A DNA stretch of 64,000 nucleotides, from NCBI GenBank assembly GCA_038502055.1, contig JAXRKN010000044.1, positions 1,708,001 through 1,772,000 on the forward strand. The letters run 5' to 3'. How positions within the stretch are numbered: position 1 is the first letter of the stretch; each line of letters begins with the position of its first letter. Below are positions 1-11,700 of the stretch, piece by piece. A program made the position numbers and the translations under genes. The notes under the pieces are model-generated. The model did no database searches and had not been told where the DNA came from. It saw only the letters and a program-made list of their open reading frames with translations. The DNA is from Tanytarsus gracilentus (taxonomy: Eukaryota > Arthropoda > Insecta > Diptera > Chironomidae).

Positions 1-183
1 ACGCAACTGTGACAGTAAAAAATATAAAGAAGAATTTGTGGGTGATAAAATTGCGTGAAGACGATGAGCTAAAAGTTGAAAAAATATATATGAAGTCAAA
101 AACTAAATTTAGAACCTTGGCTTTAAATTTTGTTGATTGATAATGAGATTTTTAAATTAATTTAGTTTTGATATTTAACAAAC

Positions 184-1430
184 TCACTTTGGATCAATTG
201 TTGATGGTCGTGGAATATTTTCATGCTCAAGGTTCGAATTAATACATTCTGAAATCCAGGGATTGTATCGAGAGACATCGACATAAGCTCCTGGAAAATT
301 TCTTCTCCCGCACCCGAAGCCAAAAGACACGACTATAAATTTTTTTATTAAATGTTAAATTAAGTCAAAAATAATTTTTCTTACCTCCCGCTATTTGATT
401 TCGACAAATCAAGCCACCACCGGAATCTAAATTGAATTTAATTGATTATTTAAAAATTTAACTGAAAAAAAATTTTTAACCTCCAAAGCATGCATCTCTC
501 GATCCATCAAGAGTTCCAGCACAAAAAAAGTTCGATGGCATTCTTCCATTGTACGATTGTGTGCCGTTGCAAAAGTTCATGCTGATAATGTCTAAATCAA
601 CTCTAAGTAAAATCGGATGCGGAGATGACCGAAGAGGATGAGTCACACCCCTTGAAATTAATTTTTACAATTTAATACAATTAACTTCAATAATATTATT
701 ACCATCCCGCTAAGAAACAAACTTCGTTATCCGCTGGAGTTGCGATTGATCGCGGCAGTGGAAAAAGTTGCGGAACATGATAAAATGCCACCGAAACTCT
801 AATCACGGCAATGTCATTTGCAAACGTATCCAAATTGTATTCGGGATGAACGAAGAGATGGGTTGGAAATCGAATTTGTCGTGCCGGTGATGCACCGCGA
901 TTTTCAATCAACAAATCATTCGCCATGAGTCGAATCTGTAAAAAGTTGTGGCAAATTTAGAAAAAATAAAATTTTCATTAATTTGTCAAACTCTTTACAC
1001 TTGACAGCTCGAAAACGTGACCGAACTCTGAGGTGAGACAATGGGCCGCTGATAAAATATGACGGAAATCTAAAAAGGAAGATTTGAAAATTTAACGGCT
1101 TTTTTAAAAATTATATTTTACCGATCAAACTTCCGCCGCACATGTGGTGACCCGCCCTGCTTTGAAGCGAAACGATTGATAAAAATTCTCCGTGAAATGC
1201 GGGTGTGCCTCCAATTATCCTCGGGAAAAAGACAACTTCATCATTGTCATCATACTTCGCATGTGGAAAGTGAGGAATTCCTGCATCCCAATTCCAATCG
1301 CTAATTTCTTCTTCATAACCGCTTACAGCTTTTATTTTCGAGGAATTTATCGATTAAAACAGTATATATATAGTTATAATTACTCACTATGAGTCACCAG
1401 AAGTAAAATCAGGAGAAATGTTGAGTTCAT
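184..1430 (-). CDS. Trypsin-like secreted serine protease (S1 family), 7 exons
   Basis: Exons in transcript order are 1388-1430, 1122-1328, 999-1069, 703-935, 481-650, 385-426 and 184-332. They join in frame to 915 nt (304 residues plus TGA). Residues 1-18 form a hydrophobic signal peptide (MNSTFLLILLLVTH...). The propeptide runs to Arg51, followed by the activation sequence R|IIGG at 51-55. The catalytic triad is visible: His93 in LSAAHC, Asp148 in NDIAVI and Ser243 in GDSGG. The residue six before the serine is Asp237 (DACFGDSGG), the S1-pocket residue of trypsin, so cleavage after Arg/Lys is expected. No clip domain is seen. The motif after the serine reads DSGGGL rather than the usual DSGGPL. 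The exon 3 donor was placed at 997-998 because only that choice keeps frame with exon 4. Substrate is unknown; digestive or haemolymph roles are both possible. The gene is transcribed away from its right-hand neighbour. Confidence 0.9.
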
Positions 1431-1689
1431 TCTGTTCACACTCAAATCACTAACTGAAATAAAAATTATGTCGATCCGAAAAAGTAAACTTTATCGCGAA
1501 TGCAACGCAGAAATTCTTTTTTTTATCAAATTCTTTATCTATTTCAGAAGGGATTAATTTCTCCTTCGTGATAAATATTGAAATGTGGCAACTAGTGAAA
1601 ATGTTGTGTGTTTTGGTGTGTGATCGAGACAGGGCTTCGAGTTGAGTTTTAAACTGAAAAAATGAATTGAAAATTCAATGCTTGAACTA

Positions 1690-1868
1690 CTTTAAAGCCT
1701 GCGTGGGACATGTAAACCGTTGGGGGACGTAAATTTAAATAAAAGTATACTTTTTGTATACAATTGTCTATTGAAAATACGTTGGGGATGAGATTTAAAT
1801 TTTATTTGTATGAGGATTTTTTGAATTTTAACGGTAACATTTGGCCATGTCCCACGAAGGCTTTAAAG
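1690..1868. repeat. 179 bp fold-back element with 23 bp inverted ends
   Basis: The 23 bp at 1690-1712 and the reverse complement of 1846-1868 agree at 22 of 23 positions (core TTCGTGGGACATG or GCGTGGGACATG next to CTTTAAAG). The inner flanks also share ACCGTT but with a small insertion on one side. The interior is A/T-rich and non-coding. This is the structure of a small non-autonomous DNA element or an inverted duplication. I cannot define target-site duplications. Confidence 0.6.
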
Positions 1869-2017
1869 CAACTATAAAAAAATTTGATAAACTCTTCTTA
1901 TCATAAGTTCGTCTAAAATGCCAATGAATGAGATGAATGTCGATCAAAAAATAATTAAAATTTTGTTTAAGTCTTTCACGTTTTTCACTGCATTCATATA
2001 AAAATATATCGAGACTG

Positions 2018-2119
2018 AGATCTGAAATTATTGAAATTCTCACAACTGGAAAGAACTCGAATGAAAATGAGATTTGAAAAAATGACACACTTAAGGAAGG
2101 AACAGTCATAGCTAAATAT
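2018..2119 (+). pseudogene. Decayed fragment of the last exon of the downstream vWA gene
   Basis: These 102 bp align without gaps to 6243-6344 in the last exon of the vWA gene, with only a minority of positions changed (for example the shared stretch ATGACACACTTAAGGAAGG). Read in the parental frame, the fragment has a stop codon where the parent has Trp (TGG to TGA), so it is not functional. About 25 bp just upstream (near 1991-2017, ATATCGAGACTGA) resembles parent sequence near 6050-6080, suggesting a larger copy that lost an internal segment of about 160 bp. It is a remnant of a partial tandem duplication or of a lost paralogue. Confidence 0.85.
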
Positions 2120-2670
2120 GATTTAATTAACAAAACTTTTAATGATGAGTAAATTAAAAAGTTCATGGATGTTACTAATTAAATTATGCATCACATAATA
2201 TCCATGATTTAATGTAATTTATTGCAAATTGGTTAAAAATTAATGAAAATGCGTGTACTTAAAAAAATCTGTATTTAGGTATCAATCAAAATATAATTCA
2301 GATACAGTCAGAGAATAGATAGGCAAACTTAATTAAATAAACCAGGGGGAAATAAGCGCATTTGGATGGTTTTTATATAAATTGCATTTTTGAGTTGATT
2401 TGAATAAGGGAAACATGATTTTAGTCGGAGAGTTGATACAGAAAACTTAATTAATTTCACCAGGAAAAAACATTGGGTTTTCCATAAATGTTATTTTTAT
2501 ATTTTATCTTATAATTTTTAATCAAGTTAATGACATTTTGATTTCGTATTCGTTGGTATCCAACAAAACCAACTGTTAATCTTAGTGACCAGTTGAGGAA
2601 GAAAGTAGCGAGTACTAACGGACGAAATATCTACGACCTGTACATCCCATGCTAATCGACTAGATTAGAT

Positions 2671-2820
2671 GGAGGAAGGTTGAAGATACCAAGACTTTTA
2701 TAAAATTGGTTAGACTTTTTGTTTTGTGTTGGTATGTTTTGTATTGTGGGTGGGCCAGTTCCTAACAGCTTGTCAGGGCTGAGGAAGGTTGTAGTGGCGG
2801 TAACTTTTATACAATGCCGT
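2671..2820. repeat. Imperfect internal duplication in a less A/T-rich block
   Basis: Two segments about 110 bp apart share GAGGAAGGTTG followed a few bases later by ACTTTTATA (2671-2707 and 2781-2820). The whole block from about 2540 to 3110 has more G/C and higher complexity than its surroundings and contains no open reading frame of note. It could be a degraded mobile element or the upstream regulatory region of the vWA gene. Confidence 0.4.
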
Positions 2821-2942
2821 CGAAACCACCTTTGAATTATTAATTATTTTTCCAACTGCAATCGTAAGATTCAGTAAAAGTATTTCTTAGTTGGAAACAC
2901 TCAATGAGCGACTACAAGACTGTGTACAGCTGCTATTATTTC

Positions 2943-3039
2943 CGTTATGGGTAACAACGTCCGGATCGTATGTTCTCATTGCCGGACGTCCATAACGTTT
3001 TATTTATAACTACGAAGAGGGGTTGTTCGATCGTCATTC
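2943..3039 (+). promoter_or_regulatory. Probable promoter of the vWA gene with upstream inverted repeat
   Basis: A TATA-like TATTTATAA lies at 3001-3009, and an insect initiator match TCATTC lies at 3034-3039, about 33 bp downstream, which is ordinary TATA-to-start spacing. Directly upstream is an imperfect inverted repeat, CGTTATGG...ACGTCCGG (2943-2964) facing CCGGACGTCCATAACG (2982-2997). This could be a paired transcription-factor site or a hairpin. Transcription from about 3036 would give a 5' UTR of about 130 nt containing one intron. The assignment is inferred from spacing only. Confidence 0.45.
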
Positions 3040-3164
3040 ACGTCTTTCTCAAGATATGATTTGCAGCTCCCGAGGTGGGCGATTTTTTCGCCGAATAAAC
3101 AACACGTAAATCTCCAAAATTAAATTATTTTTCTAAAGGTTTATCTCATAATTTTCTGGGATCA

Positions 3165-3221
3165 GTAAGTTCTCAACTACTTAAATAACTCAAAATTCAA
3201 TCTTTACTTCATTAAATTTAG
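3165..3221 (+). other. Probable 5' UTR intron of the vWA gene
   Basis: A strong donor (ATCA|GTAAGT, intron from 3165) and an acceptor (AAATTTAG, ending 3221) bracket 57 bp directly upstream of the start codon. That length is typical for the short introns in this window. Removal puts the ATG nine bases into the second exon. Confidence 0.5.
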
Positions 3222-3230
3222 AGAAACACC

Positions 3231-6200
3231 ATGGAAAGTACACAAAAACATTCAGGAATTTCAAGGTCATTCGACGAGTCATATAAATTGAATCTTTATC
3301 CACTCGATAATGAATATTTGGGTGTCTTAAATATTTCAAAATTGCCACCAAAGTTATCGAAAGCCATATGTGAGACTGTCATTATCCTCGATCGTTCGGG
3401 ATCTATGAATACAAATGTCGAGTACATTATTGAGAAAATTTTGCCGGCATTCTTTGATCAACTGAATTACAAACCTGATGATGCCATTCACTTGATCACT
3501 TTCGATTCAAATTGCGAGTACTTTAAACTGAAAGTCGAAGATTTCAAGAAACTTGGAATAAGATGTCAAGGATGTACAAACATGAGCGGTGCTATTAAGA
3601 AACTCAGTGAAATTATGGAAGAATTTAAAGCAGATAAAGTTGAAGCCGTTAGAATTTTGACAGTTTCTGATGGCGATATTTCTGATCAAAAGCTCACAGC
3701 AAAATTAAGTGATGAGCTTGTGAAATCCGTAAAGAAAACGGAAATCAAAATTAACTCTCAAGCTGTCCGATTTTTTACAAGCTACGCTGAACCCGACACG
3801 ACTGCATTGTGCTGTTTGCTTCAATTAAACAACGTCATTGAGTCAAATTTACTCGACATTTCGTCTACAGCTCAAATCAATGTCATCATTGAAAAATGGG
3901 CAGAACTATTCAAAAATGATGGACTCATAAATGGAGTTGAGCTAGAGTGCGATTCTGGGATACTTCGAAGAAATCCTTGGGATACAATTGATAGCAATAA
4001 AATTCACATTACGACTGGCAACAATGTTTTTTGGGTCAAGACAATTCCGAATAGTGCAAAAATCATCGACATCGATGTAAAAATATCAGTTGAGCCTCAA
4101 ATGTCGTATGAAAAGTTTCATCAAATTCTGAACAAAAAACTGAACGTCATCGTGGATAAAATGAAAATTTTGAAAATCATTCAGACTGACGGTAAGTGCA
4201 AATTATTTTATTTTCTTTCATTACAAAATTTCTGTTAAACTTTTTAATCTTGGATAGAATTAAATTTTTGGTACATATTCTATAGATGGTCGCAAAACAA
4301 TGAATGACATGGTCGATTATTTCAAGCGTGTTGAAAAAACACTTCCTGATCCTCAACCGATAAATGTGCCAGAGAACCGAAGCCTCTTATCAAGTCGAAC
4401 TTCTCTCTTCAAGCTCAACGCTGTTAATCAGCGCAAAATTTCGTACATTCTCGCTGAAATTGCGAACGATGACGAAGTTAGCAGTTTAAATGCGGCACAA
4501 AAAGCTTCTTATCTTCGAAGCACAACAGTTTCGAAAAATAGTCGAAGTTTAGCTAAAAGATCAGCGCGAGCGACTGGTGATGAAAATTTTGATGAAATTG
4601 CAATGAAAGAAATTTTGCAGATTGTAGAGCATTTTGATGAAATCAAAGACATTGACTATAAAAATCATTCCGTATCGTTCTACTCGCAAGCAACTACGAT
4701 GGAAGGCATTAAGACTCTAGTTGAGTTCTCGCAAGATGAATATTTTAAAACAATCGACGTTTTTGAGATAATTGAGCTGATGAATATTGTTGGTGTCGCT
4801 TGCAATGGACCAATTGGTGACTTTCCGGATGCGTCGACATGGAGAGTCAACAAAATGTTTCCGGGCTGCTTCATTAGCTTGAGCGATCTCATGCACGTTC
4901 TCGATCAATCACCTGATAACAAACTTAAACCACCAGGATTTGATGATGAAATCACAAATGTCATTCCGGTCTTTGATGATCCTCGCATAGCTAAATTTCT
5001 CAAGAAATATGCGCCATCGATTCTCGAGTTTACTTTCTCGATTGGCATGCGAAGAATGATCGCTGAAATTCCAATGACCATCACATATACGATGATTTCG
5101 GGAATTCGTGGAATTCTTCCAGTGATCAATGAGAATAAATCGAGCGTAAATCTGGAAATTTTATCAAAGTTTGTGAGCGCTTTGGATAATTTTGCTGGAA
5201 AATCGATGATTCAGGATTTAATTAATAATGAAGTAAGAAAAAGTCAAAAAGTTAAATTTAGTAAATTCAATTAATTTATGTTTTTGAACTTTTACAGACA
5301 TCTGTAAGCACTCTCAACGGCTTCTTTTTGGACAATTCAGGTATCTCCGACCTTATCGTGCCTCTCATCCGAGTCATAAAATCTAACGATGAAAATTTAA
5401 AGAAGAAAATTCCTGCAATTCTCCGCTCAATTTTCAGCTATGAAGTTTTCAATGTCATTCGCAAGAAATATAAAGGCATCGATGGTGAAAGCAAAAGTAT
5501 GCTCCATAAGCTACTTGGAATTGATGTTGAAAAGCACAAAGTAAAAGTTGAGTTGCCGATGGATGAGGAAAATGTGAAACTTTACGATGAAATTAATCTC
5601 GACTTAAAATTCTTCGAGTCGTTGACCTCAAATCTTGGGTTTATTAATTTCATTGCGCTCATTCCAAAGCTTTTTGAGGCGGTGATTAAAATTAATCCCG
5701 ATGCCATCAAAAGCGTACCACAACTCGATGAAAAACTAGTGTTGGAATCGCTCGAGATTGAAAATTGCGAATTTAGTGATTTTATGCTTTTGAATGTCTA
5801 TCAAGCACTTCGATACACAACAAAGCAGGAAAGATGTGATGTCAATGAGAAATCTATGTTGATTCTTGATCTGAAAAATCATCTCGAGGCAAAAGATGAA
5901 ATTAAAAGTTATATTCGAGGAGTTTTTGAGGCGGAATACAAGCGCGATTTGGCAAACGCGAAAGGATTAACAAGATGCAAAGATCGGCTGTTAAAAGATT
6001 CTTATTACTTCGAGGAAAATCTCAAAAAGGAACTTCAAAAGACCAAAAAATATTCATACGATATCGAGGCTGAAAAATTAGTAATGAAAATTCTCTCAAC
6101 TTCATCCTATGACGAGATGATTTTAACTTGGAAGGAAGGAATTAAAATCAACGAAAAATATGTCAAACTGTCATCTGTTGGATCATCAGCAACTCGAATC

Positions 6201-6419
6201 TTTATTCTTGCTCTTCGATGTCTTCACTTCAAAATTCCACTTAGATCTGAAATCATTGAAATTCTCACAACTGGAAAGGACTCGAGTGGGAATGAAATTT
6301 GGAAGAATGACACACTTAAGGAAGGCACAGTCATCGCTAAATATATCAAGTTCGTGAACTACGTCTGTGAAAAATTTCCAGCTGAATGCATTAAGGATGT
6401 CAAAGAAGTGCAAAGTTAA
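3231..6419 (+). CDS. von Willebrand factor A domain protein, unrecognised family, 1009 aa
   Basis: Three exons, 3231-4191, 4286-5232 and 5298-6419, join in frame to 3030 nt. The start is CACCATGG, a good eukaryotic context. Residues about 45-240 form a vWA domain with an intact metal-binding MIDAS: DRSGS at Asp54-Ser58, Thr116 in GCTNMSG and Asp147 in VSDGD. No signal peptide or membrane segment is evident, so a cytosolic protein is likely. The remaining roughly 760 residues are rich in Lys, Glu, Ile and Leu and look mostly helical. I recognise no domain in them; residues about 325-400 include a basic, low-complexity stretch. Intact MIDAS proteins usually bind a partner through the metal, but no partner can be named. 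The neighbouring P450 gene starts only 390 bp downstream on the same strand. A decayed copy of part of exon 3 sits at 2018-2119. An AATAAA follows about 40 bp after the stop. Confidence 0.85.
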
Positions 6420-6809
6420 ATAAATTTTAATGTGTTGAAAAAATCATTAAAAATTGAAATAAAATTAAATGACTAAAAATCATCAATCAAAAAAAATTGT
6501 TTAAGCATAAATTAAAATTTAAGAATGAATTTTCATGTTAATTTGATATTTAAAAGCTCATTTGCATTTTCAATCACGCACCAATTAATACTTAATTTAA
6601 TTATCATATCACAAACTCCGTTGAACTGAGTGAACTAATTGAATTAACTAATTGATTAAAGCCCATACAGTCCAACATAAAATTGCGATTTGATAAAATC
6701 ATCAACAGAAACGAGTTTTCTTATGGATCTTCAACACAATCAATATTTAAATATCTGTTCAAAATATTTTGCGTCATAGTTTCAGTTTATTTTCAACAGT
6801 TCAAGCGAA

Positions 6810-8693
6810 ATGTCGACTATTTTAGTGCTGATCATCACCACTTTCTTTTTCATTGTGGCCAGTTATCTTTTTCGAATTAGGAGATTTTTATATTTGGCCT
6901 CAAAAATTCCGAGCCCTAAAGGTCATGTTCCGTTCATTGGAGCGATTCCTCTTTTTATTGGAACCGAATTGCATGACATGGTCGATATTATTTTAAAATT
7001 TTACGAATCCCTCGGAGAAGGGTTCAAAAAAGTTTGGTTCGGTAATCAAATTATGATCGTTGTAACCACTCCGGAAGTCGCTCAGCAAGTGTTAAATGCG
7101 AAAGAATGTTTGGACAAACCGAACTTCTTTAAATTCTTTGGACTGCCTAATGCGACACTACATGGAACTCTCGCTGGGTGGAAACGTCATCGAAGAATCT
7201 TAAATCCAGCCTTCAACATTCAAATGCTTAAAAGTTTTGTGCCAACTTTCGATGAAAAATCCAAGAAATTAGTGAAAAGTTTTCAACCATTTTGCGACAA
7301 GGAAGATTTCGATGTTTTTCCACACAATTCGGCATTTTTTCTTGAGACAATTCTTAATGCGGCATTGGACTTAAAGATTGACATAATGAATCACGAAGAT
7401 AAGGAATTTTATGTGCAACATTTTGATGAGTAAGTTAGTGAGAAAAATTGAAATGTTTTTATGCAAATTTGTGAAAATAATTTTTTGACAATCCAAAGTT
7501 CATCTGTAAATTCAAAATTAATGCGGCATCTTTAAAAACAACACAACAATTTCTTACGTAACAACCTGAAATATAAAATTTGAATATTTTTAGCTATCAT
7601 TCCGCCGTGTGCGCACGAATGTCAAAATTTTGGCTTCACTTCGAGCCATTCTACAAGCTCTCGAACTGGTATAAAATTGAATTGGATGGAAGGACAAAAA
7701 GTGCACTGAAGTTAGTTGATAAAATTTATGAAAATGCGTTGAATAATCGAGAAGAACATTACGACGATGGAAGTGAGAATGAAAATGCAATAAAAGCGAT
7801 GACGAATCCGAAACATAATTTGAGTGAGCGTGAAGTGAAAGAGGAAATTTTTGGTCTCATTTTGGCTGTAAGTGAAAAACTTAAACTAAATGTAAAAATA
7901 TTTAAATTCAAATTTTTTTAATCCGTTAATTTTTTAATGAATTCAAAATATTATTTTTTAGGGTCAAGATTCATCGACAATTGTCCTATCAACAACTCTT
8001 CTAATGCTCGCAATGCATAAAAGAGTTCAAGAAAAAGTTGTTTTGGAACTTCGTGAAGTTTTTACATCAGTTGACGATCCCGTTGATATTGACGTTCTTA
8101 CACAATTGCCATACCTCGAGATGGTCATTAAGGAATCGATGAGACTTTTTCCAATTTCTCCAGTAGCTTTCCGAACATCCACACAAGAGTTTGAGTTGAA
8201 CGATTATGTCATGCCGGTTGGCACGAATTTCTTGCTTGGCGTTTTCAAGCTGCATCGTGATAAAGCTTTTTGGGGTGAAGATTCTGAAATTTTTGTGCCT
8301 GAACGGTGGGAACCGGAAAGAATTAAGAAAATTCATCCATATGCGTATTTGCCATTTTCTGGTGAGTGGAATTTTTTTTAATCTACTTAAAATTCTAAAT
8401 TAACCAATTAAAAATTTTATTACCAAGAAGAATTTCCTAAAAAATTAAACTTAGAATTATTTTAATTAATCTAAAAATTTAAATAAACTTTTATCATTTA
8501 TATTTCAGGCGGTCCTCGTTACTGTGTCGGATCAAAATATGCGATGCTGTTTTTGAAGACTTGTCTTTGCAATTTGTTGAGAAACTTCGAACTTGATACG
8601 CCTCTTAAAATTGATGAGCTTACGTTCAGACTTTCGATCACCATGAAATTCATGCAACCTTATTTGATAAGTTTAAAACATAGAAAATTTTAA
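6810..8693 (+). CDS. Cytochrome P450, CYP4 clan, 492 aa
   Basis: Exons 6810-7429, 7594-7867, 7962-8361 and 8509-8693 join in frame to 1479 nt, a normal full length for an insect microsomal P450. An N-terminal membrane anchor (residues 1-22) is followed by a Pro-rich hinge (KIPSPKGHVPFIG). The C-helix WKRHRR region, the K-helix ExxR (Glu356-Arg359), PERW (near 413) and the haem-binding loop FSGGPRYCVG with ligand Cys437 are all present. The I-helix reads AGQDSST (298-304), with Ser where most P450s have the conserved Thr. Enzymes of this clan are haem monooxygenases that use NADPH-P450 reductase at the ER, acting on fatty acids, hormones or xenobiotics. The substrate here cannot be deduced. 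Clan assignment rests on the overall motif pattern; the subfamily is not determined. Confidence 0.93.
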
Positions 8694-8755
8694 ACTGCTT
8701 AGATTTTAAGTGCACAAGACTAAGTCAGTGAAATTTCTTGAGATAATTTTTTCAG

Positions 8756-8761
8756 AATAAA
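8756..8761 (+). terminator. Polyadenylation signal AATAAA of the P450 gene
   Basis: A canonical AATAAA lies about 63 bp after the P450 stop codon and is followed by a T-rich stretch, as expected for a cleavage and polyadenylation site. Confidence 0.6.
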
Positions 8762-11700
8762 AGTTTTTTTTTAAAATTTCTACAATAAACTCCTCATTTC
8801 TTATTTATTGCATCATTCTCAATCTAAACTTTTATTTTCATTTACTTTCTTTGTTCTCGTCACGTCACAAAACAGAAAGCAGAGAGAAATTTATCTCTCT
8901 CTAACACAGCAAAAGCGATCGTAATTTTTGTAGGTCTCTCTTTCATTTACTTAAAGTGATCATCGACATTGTTTATGAGAGTGATTAAAATTTGTAGTAA
9001 AATTTTTACTGCATTCTATTGAGGAAATTCAGATGTTTAATTATTGCGTTAAATATTTTGTTTATTTTATTGAACACTAATGAAGTTTTTAATGATTCTA
9101 AGGGAGAATTTTTATATCCAGGAAAAGCTTTTAAATTTTAAATTATAAAAATTCAACCCAGAGTGTTTTGCCCCTAAAATTTTATTAATCATTAACTCTC
9201 GCTCATTTCCTTCTGCATCATATACAAAAAAAGCTGAGAATAATTTGACATACAAACACCATCAAAACTATTTTTTTAGAGAACAATTGCCAGCCGACCG
9301 ATCACAACCACACTCAAATCATTCGCCGTTAATTCTTTACACACAACGCGAGAAAATTTTCATTTTCAAAATAAAGAAAAAAGTATCGCTCATGCTTTAT
9401 GCTTCGTTCTGTGCTCTGATCAGACACAAATGAATTTTGACTCGAAGCAGAAGTGTGTCGCGAGTTGTTTACAAAAAAGTTCTGGATAAAAAGTGATTTT
9501 TAGAGGCAGTGAAAAAAATTATTTCAAAACCGCCACGAACTAAAAAAGTGATTGAAAAGAAATAGAAAAAAAATTGGAGCACGGAGGTTAAAGTTAGTGT
9601 CGTAAAGCAATTTGAATTAATTTTTTAGTGGCGTGAAATTATTCCGAAACACCAAGGCATAAAATTATTTCGTCACTCTTTTTGTGAATTAGTTTTTGAG
9701 AAATTTTAGCGAAAAACTTTTTTTTATCATAATGCGAAAAAAATGTTTCTCTTATTTGAACGATGAACTCGACTGTGTGCAGTGAAATGGATGATGGAAG
9801 AGAAAGAGAACAAATTTGATAAATTAAATGTGATGCATGTATGAGTGTCGGTTCACGAAACTTTGTTCGGATGCAAGTTAAGAGAATCATATTTTGAGAT
9901 GTGCTAGAAATTTCCAGGAATGTGCTTAAAAATTGCATTTCAAAGGATTAATTTGATATTTTGAATTGTTAGATTTTTTTGTAACCTAAATTTTATTTAC
10001 GATATTTTTAAAATTAATATTTTAAAGGGGAAAAAATTAATCTAAATTATTTTTTACATTTATCACTCATGTGATTTCCTGTCAGTAGTAAATCTATCGA
10101 AAGCTTAAAATTTATTCCGAAAATTCGCAAGCAGTGAAAAACTTTAATAAACGGGAGTCTGTTAAATATCTCATTAATTTTTTATAGTATTAGCTTAAAA
10201 GGAATAAACTTTTAAATTTTACTAATTCGTAAACTAAAATCTAAAATTAAAAATGACATTAAAAAATAAATTAGTTTTAGGTAGTTAAATTTTATTCATT
10301 TTATACTAACAAGAAATATTTCATAAATTTTTTATTCTAAAAAGTTAACATTTAAAAATTAAAATCTTAACCAGCGACATTTTCACATTTGAAGTTTTAA
10401 ATCATTAATTGTGTCGCATCATTTTTGAACAAATGCATAAATTTGTATCTGTCAGAATGTAAAAAAAAGGAAGTTTTTTCTAAATTTTTAAACTTTATTG
10501 AAGATAATAAAAAATCCATTAAAGGTGAGAAAATTTTCAATATCCAGTTTTGAGACCTCTTAAATTCTAAAGTTCAACTAAAAAATAATACAAAATAAAC
10601 TTTAAAAGTAGGCAAAATTATAAATTTACACATTTTCTAATTAGCAAAAATTTTTGTTTACCATACCACAAAAAAATTAAGAATGTCATCTAATTTGAAG
10701 TTGAATTAAAAATAAATTTTGTTTTGTATTTAAACAGTTTAAATGCTTCATGGTCTGAGATCAATCACTGCCAGTTGTTAAAGACATTTTTTGTGTCTGC
10801 AGTTTATTTACTCGAGTTTAGACAGAGACAATGATTTTTTTGTGTTTTTAATAAAGAATGAATAGAAGTCGATTTTATAAAAAGTTTTAAAAAATCTTAA
10901 AAATAAACAAATTTTTTAAAATTCAATTAAACTCGGAAAAAAGTTTAAAAATTTTCATTATTTAATTTAAAATTTCCACCCATTGCCAAAATTAATCCTC
11001 ATGACAAAAAAACCAATTAAGTGTCACGCATTCGCCTTACTCAATTATCGTTCTTATGATGCAACAACTCTCGATTTTGTTATGAAAAAATTCTCGAATG
11101 GAGGAAATGTTACGCGATAATAAAACAGCATCACATACACTCAGATCGATAGTTCAGATGCTTTTTGTGGCTTGTGAGGCCTTCGTGAGATTCTGCTGAA
11201 AGCCAATTGTCGTCGCGTCACAATCAAAATGTGATTACTCATGCTACTTTACAAAAAAGAATGTTCACAAGTTTTCTCCTCATAATTTATATTCAGTTAT
11301 GTCACGATCAAATCGATCATCTATTTTTTGCAAGCAGTTTGCGACCTTGACTTAATGCAAGGTCTCGCGTATGCGGTAAACACTTTTTTGCAGTCAATGG
11401 AGGGAAAATTTTATTTCCTTATTTTTTGAGAATTAAAAGTTAAATTTAGGGTTTTTGGAAATTTTATTTAAAAAAATAATTGCAGGAAATTTTTTCACAC
11501 TTTTCCGGATTAAGTTAATTAAAAGATTAGCCTTCAACACCTAATAATTTTTAGCACGTTTTAGCAATCGCATTCTGACCCACGTTAACTTTTTGCAATA
11601 ATTTTAATCCAGTGTGATATCAAATCAATAGCAATTAAGTTTCAGGGGATGGGCATCAAAAATACATTCGAGTGATTATTAATTCAACCACGAAAAATCA

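Noticed and set aside
225..240. GGTTCGAATT resembling a tRNA T-arm
   Set aside because: It lies inside the last exon of the serine protease, and no acceptor, D or anticodon arms can be drawn around it.
1192..1392. 66-codon plus-strand frame
   Set aside because: It is antisense to exon 2 of the serine protease, which has full family motifs on the other strand.
1828..2166. 112-codon open frame on the minus strand
   Set aside because: It overlaps the fold-back arm and runs antisense through the vWA pseudogene scrap; it has no recognisable protein features.
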